From positions 1,822,001-1,886,000 of the forward strand of contig NC_064039.1 of NCBI RefSeq assembly GCF_932526225.1: a stretch of DNA of 64,000 nucleotides. Direction: 5' to 3'. Below the pieces are notes generated by a model, which worked only from the letters and a program-made list of their open reading frames with translations, was not told the DNA's origin and did no database searches. The DNA is from Nematostella vectensis (Eukaryota; Cnidaria; Anthozoa; Actiniaria; Edwardsiidae). How positions within the stretch are numbered: the stretch's first letter is position 1; every line of letters begins with the position of its first letter. Shown here piece by piece: positions 12,001 through 21,000 of this stretch. The position numbers were made by a program, and so were the translations under genes.

Positions 12001-15000
12001 TGTTTGTAAACTTGCTGGCGTGAGTCTTTACACTTAATGATAACGGAATATTTGTAAACTTGCTGGCGGGAGTTTTTCCACTTAATGATAACGGTATATT
12101 TGTAAACTTGCTGGCGGGAGGTTTTACACTTAATGATAACGGAATATTTGTTAACTTGCTGGCGGGAGTTTTTACACTTAATGATAACGGTATGTTTGTA
12201 AACTTGCTGGCGGGAGTTTTTACACTTAATGATAACGGTTTATTTGTAAACTTGCTGGCGGGAGTTTTTACACTTAATGATAACGGTATATTTGTAAACT
12301 TGCTGGCGGGTGTCTTTACACTTAATGATAACGGTATATTTGTAAACTTGCTGGCGGGAGTTTTTACACTTAATGATAACGGTATATTTGTTAACTTGCT
12401 GGCGGGAGTTTTTACACTTAATGATAACGGTATATTTGTAAACTTGCTGGCGGGAGTTTTTACACTTAATGATAACGGTATGTTTGTAAACTTGCTGGCG
12501 GGAGTTTTTCCACTTAATGATAACGGTATATTTGTAAACTTGCTGGCGGGAGGTTTTACACTTAATGATAACGGTATGTTTGTAAACTTGCTGGCGGGAG
12601 TTTTTCCACTTAATGATAACGGTATATTTGTAAACTTGCTGGCGGGAGGTTTTACACTTAATGATAACGGTATGTTTGTTAACTTGCTGGCGGGAGTCTT
12701 TACACTTAATGATAACTGTTTATTTGTAAACTTGCTGGCGGGAGTTTTTACACTTAATGATAACGGTATATTTGTAAACTTGCTGGCGGGAGTTTTTACA
12801 CTTAATGATAACGGTTTATTTGTTAACTTGCTGGCGGGAGTTTTTACACTTAATGATAACGGTATATTTGTAAACTTGCTGGCGGGAGTTTTTACACTTA
12901 ATGATAACGGTTTATTTGTTAACTTGCTGGCGGGAGTTTTTACACTTAATGATAACGGTATATTTGTAAACTTGCTGGCGGGAGTTTTTACACTTAATGA
13001 TAACGGTTTATTTGTAAACTTGCTGGCGGGAGTCTTTACACTTAATGATAACGGTATATTTGTAAACTTGCTGGCGGGAGTCTTTACACTTAATGATAAC
13101 GGTTTATTTGTAAACTTGCTGGCGGGAGTTTTTACACTTAATGATAACGGTATATTTGTAAACTTGCTGGCGGGAGTCTTTACACTTAATGATAACGGTA
13201 TATTTGTAAACTTGCTGGCGGGAGTTTTTACACTTAATGATAACGGTTTATTTGTAAACTTGCTGGCGGGAGTTTTTACACTTAATGATAACGGTATATT
13301 TGTAAACTTGCTGGCGGGAGTTTTTACACTTAATGATAACGGTATATTTGTAAACTTGCTGGCGGGAGTTTTTACACTTAATGATAACGGTTTATTTGTA
13401 AACTTGCTGGCGGGAGTCTTTACACTTAATGATAACGGTATATTTGTAAACTTGCTGGCGAGAGTTTTTACACTTAATGATAACGGTATATTTGTTAACT
13501 TGCTGGCGGGAGTTTTTACACTTAATGATAACGGTATATTTGTAAACTTGCTGGCGGGAGTCTTTACACTTAATGATAACGGTTTATTTGTAAACTTGCT
13601 GGCGGGAGTTTTTACACTTAATGATAACGGTATATTTGTTAACTTGCTGGCGGGAGTCTTCACACTTAATGATAACGGTATATTTGTAAACTTGCTGGCG
13701 AGAGTTTTTACACTTAATGATAACGGTATATTTGTTAACTTGCTGGCGGGAGTCTTCACACTTAATGATAACGGTTTATTTGTAAACTTGCTGGCGGGAG
13801 TCTTTACACTTAATGATAACGGTATATTTGTTAACTTGCTGGCGGGAGTTTTTACACTTAATGATAACGGTATATTTGTTAACTTGCTGGCGGGAGTCTT
13901 TACACTTAATGATAACGGTATATTTGTAAACTTGCTGGCGGGAGGTTTTACACTTAATGATAACGGTTTATTTGTAAACTTGCTGGCGGGTGTTTTTACA
14001 CTTAATGATAACGGTTTATTTGTAAACTTGCTGGCGGGAGTTTTTACACTTAATGATAACGGTATGTTTGTAAACTTGCTGGCGGGTGTCTTTACACTTA
14101 ATGATAACGGTATGTTTGTAAACTTGCTGGCGGGAGTCTTTACACTTAATGATAACGGTTTATTTGTAAACTTGCTGGCGGGAGTTTTTACACTTAATGA
14201 TAACGGTTTATTTATAAACTTGCTGGCGGGAGTTTTTACACTTAATGATAACGGTTTATTTGTAAACTTGCTGGCGGGAGTCTTTACACTTAATGATAAC
14301 GGTTTATTTGTAAACTTGCTGGCGGGAGTCTTTACACTTTGCTTTTAAGCTGACGTCAAACATTCTGTAATTCTCAGGTCAAGTTATCACAGTTATCACG
14401 GCGACTGACGCCGACGCATCCACCAATGGCCAGGTTTCCTACAAAATCGCTTCGGGGAACGATGACGACTACTTCCGGTTGGACTCGAAAACAGGCCATG
14501 TTACTCTATCAAAAAGCCTCGATTTGGAAATCCTTCACAACGAAGGCTGGAATCGAACACTTGTTGTTATAGCAACAGATCACGGTACACCCCGGTTGCA
14601 TAGCAACGCAAGCTTTGTCTTCAGGCTAAATAGTGTGAACGAGTTCCCGCCCGTCTGGACCGGAAATGCCAACTTGTCCCTAAGCTTGTCCGAGGACATA
14701 CTTGTAGGGTCCAAAATCGGACGGCTTTCCGCAACGGATAGGGATTATGGACTTGACGGTGAAATAAGGTATCACATAATTTAACTAAGCTTTATATTCA
14801 AAATTATTGAGTAAATTTAGTAAAGGGAGGAAATATTATGCGCAGATTTTGTAGTACCCTGTTCTTTCTCGACTCTACTCGCATTTGTTTAAATGCGTGT
14901 AGTTCGTAGCTCGGGCGATGAATCAATTTAGGATGAATGCAGGTTTCCTTATTTACTATCATGATAAGATTAACAGCAACGCATTGTCTCTATATGTTAT

Positions 15001-18000
15001 CTATGTTATTGTGATAGCTGAATACGCGTAACCCTTTTTTCAAGATACATCATTCTGAGCGGCAACGGAGAGCGGAAGTTTCATCTAGATGAGGTCACTG
15101 GCGTAATTACCATCCATGCCCCTCTCGACCGTGAGCGCACCTCTTACTTCCGGTTACGAGTTCAAGCGTCTGACTGTTCGAAGAAAGCATCCAGCCGCCG
15201 ACGAGTATATGCCGTTGTTGACATTAAAGTCAAGGATGTAAATGATAACAAGCCAACGTTTCAGCGCAAGTCCTACTATGTGGTTGTCCTGGAGACGGCT
15301 CAAATTGGCGGTGCAATCATTACCGTTCATGCGAGTGATAGCGATGAAGGTGCGAGGGTGTTTGTTAAGGGGGTGTGTCCTAAGGGTATCGGGATCTCTT
15401 TCGTCACTTTTATAGACGTAATTTACCTTGCTCATGTCCATGTCCATTATATCTAAATAGGAGTAAATTCCTCATTATGTAATCCCATTTTTTCTTATAA
15501 CCGAGACTCGCTTTCTATGTCTCGTTAATCTTGGAATTCTAAGAATGTCTGTAGTCTGTTTTTGAATATGTACACATGACGCTTTGTTTCGCTTGGAACT
15601 ATCTTGCAGGGCCTAATGGTCGAGTCACGTACTCAATTATTTCCGGAAACGACCTTGGCTTTTTCGGCATCGATTCTCAGACAGGCACACTGCGTGTGCG
15701 CAAAAGCCTCGATCTTGAGACGCAAGTTCACGTGTACGACCTGATCTACATCCTGACAATAAGTGCGCAGGACCAGGGAACACCGCGGGCTCTCAACTCC
15801 ACCGCTATTATCACCATAGAGATTAAGAGCGTCAACGAATTCACTCCTGTCCTCCAGCCCCTAGTGACGTCATACATCCGGGTCCCAGAGTCTTCACCTG
15901 TTGGATTTGAAGTGGTAGACTTGAATGCCACTGACAAAGACTTTGGTGCTGACGGGATTATCCGTTTCGCCATATTCCACGGAAATGAAGGCAATACATT
16001 TGATATTGACTCAAGCACGGGAAAGATAACGGTCGGCAAGAAACTTAACTTTACACTTTACCCTCGATACTTCCTACACATTAACATCAGTGACAGTGGT
16101 CCAACTAGTCAGCGGCGTTCTTTGGTTACTAAGGTCACCGTAAGAGTGACAAATTTGAATGACAATGGTGGACGTGATGTGGGACTTTTGAATCTGCCGG
16201 ATGTACTGACGTCAAATGGTAATCTGGCGGAGCTTGCTGGGATTCCGACGAGCCGTTCTTGTAGTGTGCTTATCATCGATCAAAATGGTATGTATATGTG
16301 TCGGTGATGCCAAAGTGTCAATATGGTTTTGGATGCGTGCCGAGATGTGGTTGTAATTGAATCAGATGGGTTTCGGGGTGTGGTCGTAATGTTATCGGAT
16401 GGGTGTCGAGGTGTGGTCGTAGTGGTATCGGATGGGTGTCGAGGTGTGGTCGTAGTGGTATTGGATGGGTGTCGGAGTGCGGTCGTAGTGGTATCGGATG
16501 GGTGTCGAGGTGTGGTCGCAATGGTATTGGATTGTTGTCGGTTTGATGTCAATTTGTGGTCGATATGGTATCGGATGGGTGACTGATCCTCCATGGCTCA
16601 AGAGCTTAGTATCCTCGTAATTATTTTCCGGATTTGTGGAATCGTGCACTCTAATTGTTCCGTCTCGCTGTCTTGTAGGTCCTACCGAAACACTTGATCC
16701 AAGTGATGACAGACTAACAATCGACGACACGAGCGCGTCACGTGGATTATTCTTTGTCAAGCGTTCCAACAAGACTCTCCTTCTCACCGCGAACAGCGCA
16801 GGTCACCTAGGCACAGGTATCCTGATTATCCGGGTGAAGGGTTTATACGCCGTGCGTTTGGAGGTCAAGATCATCGGTTTCAAGTCCCTCGCGGTCAAAG
16901 CTCTTCTTCATTCCTCCGCATCCGAGCAACCCATTACGACATTGAATCGAGTCGGTCCTGATGGCAACTACCAGAAGTCTGACCTGAGGCTTGTCATGAC
17001 TTTGACTGACAGCTCGGCTTTTGACGTCACTAGCAGTAACATGACGTCATTCCAATACACCAGTTATGGCGTCGGCGTCTCGGTTGTACTAGATACAAAC
17101 CCTTATGTGTTGGGAGTTTCCCGCGGAAGTAAACCGGGTCGAGTTAGCTTGTATGGGTGTTTGGGTGCGAAGAAGTCTGCTCCCTTCAATCTAGTGATAT
17201 CAGATCACGTGATTGTTGCCATGACAATACGAAGTGTTCAGGTGCAAAATCTCACGGACCGTACCCTGGTTGGGATAGTTGGTACCATCGCTCAAGTCTC
17301 CGTCACCATGACAATGAATGACAGCTCAGTGATGGTAATCAGTGACTTCAAAGAGTACCGAGGCTTGGTACGATTTGTGACGTCTGACCCATTAGCTGTG
17401 ACTGTTGACCCAAGTGGAACCCTGACGTTACGCGGCGACTCGGACAAACTGGAGCGCGTGACTGTCACAAATGCTTACGACGAGTTTGACGCCATGGAGT
17501 TCACGTTTTATTGTAACAAAGAGCCTGCGTTTGGTGAGGCTGACTTGGGCCGCGGTACTGGTCCAGCGGTCATCAACCCACGTGAACCTATCCCGGTTAG
17601 GCTAGGGATACACAATTATCACGTGACTGCTTATAATATAACTATCAGCATCGCCGAAGGGTTTGAGTTCAAGGGGCTGACGCTCGATGTGCCGTACTCC
17701 TATCACGACGGCAAACTCTCGTTGGTGAACGTGATGTCGCCCGGGCAGCAGGAAGAGGTGATGCATGTGACTGATATCGTGCTCGTCTTTGATGGTAGTA
17801 GTCCGCGGGCTCCTGTACGGTTAGTGTCAAGCGTGGTGGTAGACAATAACCTCGTGACCTACCCACCAGCTGACAAGCCCTCGTGCTCGAAGAAGTTGCT
17901 TGGTGATGTGTCATCTGACTGTGTGCTGGACGTCTATGATGCTGCGTACGCCATGGCCTACGCCCTGGCAAGGGAGAATGATTTTGCTACAGCATCTCAG

Positions 18001-21000
18001 AAGCGGTTGAAGGAGAAAACGACTAAGAAAATGGTGAGTTGAGAAGCAAGGTAAACAGGGCATGATATGATATGACTACAGCCACGTCAGAAAAAGATAA
18101 TTTCAAAGTTATAGTGTGTGGGTGTGTGTTTATGTTACGGATGGATAGTTGTTATTTTTATCTCTTACCAAGCCATTTTCCTTTCTACAGATACAAGCAA
18201 TGGACGTCAATTTGAATAGTGTTGTCGAGCGGTCGGACGCAGTCCTTCTTGCTAAGGCGTCCGTAGACCAGGCACGATTTTTAACGTCTTTCCACGTAAA
18301 CACCCCGGATCACACACGCGAAGACCGTACACGCGAGACGTGTGTGTTCAGCGTGGAGGCAGGGCTCGCCTATAAGAACAGTGAGCCAATCAATGAACGT
18401 GACACGCAAATCTACTTTGAGCTCGCGAGTACACACGAGGAGCTATCAAACCAGTTAAAAGAGTCGCGGCCAGACGTGGGAGGACTGGTTATTGTTTACG
18501 ACGGAGATAAAACCGACGGGACCTGGGGTGGAGTGGTGCGTGCACAGCCTAAAGGCAGTGGTATAAATGTTTTCCGCTTGACCCATTCCTATATCCAAGT
18601 TCCCGACCTAGGGATCAGTGTGGTCCAAGTCGACACGAGAACTGGAACGAGTGTCGTGACGATGTTCAGTGACTCTCGATCACCGATGTTTGGTCGAGCA
18701 TCGTTCAACGTTACCCGGTCTGGGCGTGTGCATCTTGAGAGACACAGTCCTCAGCGCGTTGTACATAACATAAAGAGCACCAAGTTCTGTCAAGATCCCT
18801 TCATCATTAAAACAATCCGCATGAAATTCCTGAATGACTTTGTGTCCGTACAAGGCAAAGAAGAGGGCTTCATATCCGCTCTGGTAACCAGACTGAGGAG
18901 TCTTGGTACTAATGTGAACATCACCACAGTAAAGCTATCACCTGGAAGTATCTACGCCAACTTTGAAGCAGCATCCAAACGCTCTATTATGAACTCATTC
19001 CTACTGAGTTTATGGAATCGCCTTCAAGATGGGTTCACTCTATCGTTTGATGGGGTAATCTATGAGGCAACTAGGGAGCTTCTCGTGGATGGAGCTGGAT
19101 ACCAGGCCCCTGAAACTAAGTACAGCGCCTCGCCATTCCCGGTTACCACAGTCATAGTAGTCTGCGTCGTAGTCGTCGTTCTGGTTGCAATGGCCGTCCT
19201 GGTCGTATGCTACCATAAGCATAGGATGGTTAAGCGTCCTATCAGCGCCGGCAAGTGGAATCGCATCTCTCATATGCATGGCCTCTTCACAAGGTATTTC
19301 TATCTGCAGTCATAATGTGTGTTGACGGAGAAGGCTTTAGCTATGACATAAAATCATTTTATTGTTTCTCCTTATTTTATTTTTACAAAATAAAAAAGAT
19401 CAGAACTTCATTGTCAATATTTTTTTGCTCGTAGATCTCAGACCAATCTGGAATCTTTTGGTACAGAGTTGATATTTCTCAACACGGAAAACGCCAGTCA
19501 CGACGAGGGGGGTCATGTGATCTCTGTACAAAATAACCACACCAAACGGAACCTGTCAAGGGCCCAGTCGGCCTCATCACAGGTGTCCGTGGAGGCATGG
19601 GGTGAAGACAGCCCAAATACTCTTAAGAAGACTCTGCTTGCATCGGGCAAGGTCTCGCCTGTACCCATGATGGACAGGTAGGTGTGATACAAGGTCTACC
19701 GTAATCATAAGGTCATCCCCCGTCGTATCATTGACATATACCCCTCTTTCCCTGTATCCATACTTTTATGCAATACTTTTGCTTTATTGCTTTCTTGCAA
19801 CAATAGCATTGGCCCTTTCCATTACAATAATAATGAATTTAACTCACTTCGATATAGAATTATTTTGTATTATGCTTCGATAAAGCTAAAAATGCGTGTA
19901 TTTTCTTATACAGTGAAAACGAGTCCGATGAATGGGACTCTCCCATCCCATCTCCTCCAGGGACCCCTGACCCCTCCCAGGTAACGAGGGCTACTGCAGC
20001 ATCGTCCCGACAAACAGGATCACAGATCAGCTTAAGTAAGGTCGCTTTCCAAGAGGACAAGGGCAACGTATTCAAGAATTGGCGCCAACTTTCCAAACAA
20101 AGGCTCTCGCGGCAGAGCAGTGATAGCAGACTCCTTGACCTGCATGTGCAGGAGGGACATGAAGTACCGCTGTCACGACCAGTGCTTCATAAGAAGATGT
20201 CATTAGGTGGAAGACTGAGCCCACGGTCCATTACACCCGAACCCTTTTTTAGCCGTAACGGTAAGATGAGAGATGGAGCTAAATAAGGTATTGGCCATAA
20301 CCGTGCGCCATCACTTCATTTCAATGTGCGCTTGAAAGAAAAAAAAAAAACTACCAAAATACATTAGCTAACATTATATATATCAACACGGCGAATAAGA
20401 GGCTCATAAGTAAAAGAATAAAAAATTTCCTTGGTCCACAAAAAGCTCGATACCGAGAATTGTTAGCCATATCAAACCCATTTAGTGAGATATGAATAAA
20501 ACTGCTCCACTAGAGTTTTCTAAGTGTGTTTGTTTTTTTTCAGATGGCGCGCCTACAGGGTCCTCTTCTCCGAGCCTCTCCTTCAGACCCCATACCTCTT
20601 CTGGCATAGCTGTGCACTCAAACGACATCACTATCGAAGGTAAAGCACTCTTAGACGATATCACTAAGCACCCTTAGACGAAGGTACAGCACTCAAACGA
20701 CATCACTATCGAAGGTAAATGACACTCAAACGATATCACTATCGAAGGTAAATCACACTCAAACGATATCACTATCGAAGGTAAATCACACTCAAACGAT
20801 ATCAATATCGAAGGTAGATCACATTCAAACGACATCACTATCGAAGGTAAATCTCACTCAAACGATATCACTATCGAAGGTAAATCACACTCAAACGATA
20901 TCAATATCGAAGGTAGATCACATTCAAACGACATCACTATCGAAGGTAAATCTCACTCAAACGATATCAATATCGAAGGTAAATCATACTCAAACGTTAT

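Larger units (their letters stand above)
6643..16287 (+). other. Seven cadherin repeats, exons 10-15
   Basis: Exons 6643-7234, 7793-7993, 8476-8742, 14378-14768, 15045-15349 and 15610-16287 encode about 811 residues forming seven cadherin repeats of roughly 105 residues. Calcium-binding signatures are visible throughout: ATDRDAG, DVNDNSPVF, DINDNAPKF, DVNDNKPTF, and variant linkers VNEFSPIF, VNEFPPVW and VNEFTPVL. Typical (I/Y)SGN and F.ID..TG motifs recur. The chain enters this block in the middle of an inter-repeat linker (VNDFAPEF at about 6652), with no signal peptide, so it cannot be the natural N-terminus of a surface protein. The repeats should form an extended calcium-rigidified rod. 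The last linker (LNDNGG) is followed by non-cadherin sequence. Confidence 0.9.

Noticed and set aside
10646-13759. 1,037-codon antisense open frame in the same array
   Set aside because: A mirror effect of the same 48-bp unit. No start context, splice sites or non-repeat sequence supports a gene.
9020-14340. CRISPR-like array
   Set aside because: The repeats are head-to-tail without unique spacers, and the context is a eukaryotic intron.
8919-14348. Very long + strand open frames (906 and 762 codons) over the 48-bp array
   Set aside because: They follow from a stop-free unit of 48 bp. The first opens without ATG, no donor or acceptor joins them in frame to the cadherin exons, and retaining the intron from 8743 hits a stop within 30 bp.
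16280-16787. Thr/Pro/His-rich open frames on the minus strand
   Set aside because: They come from the 33-bp repeat in the intron 16288-16678 and from the antisense of the following exon.
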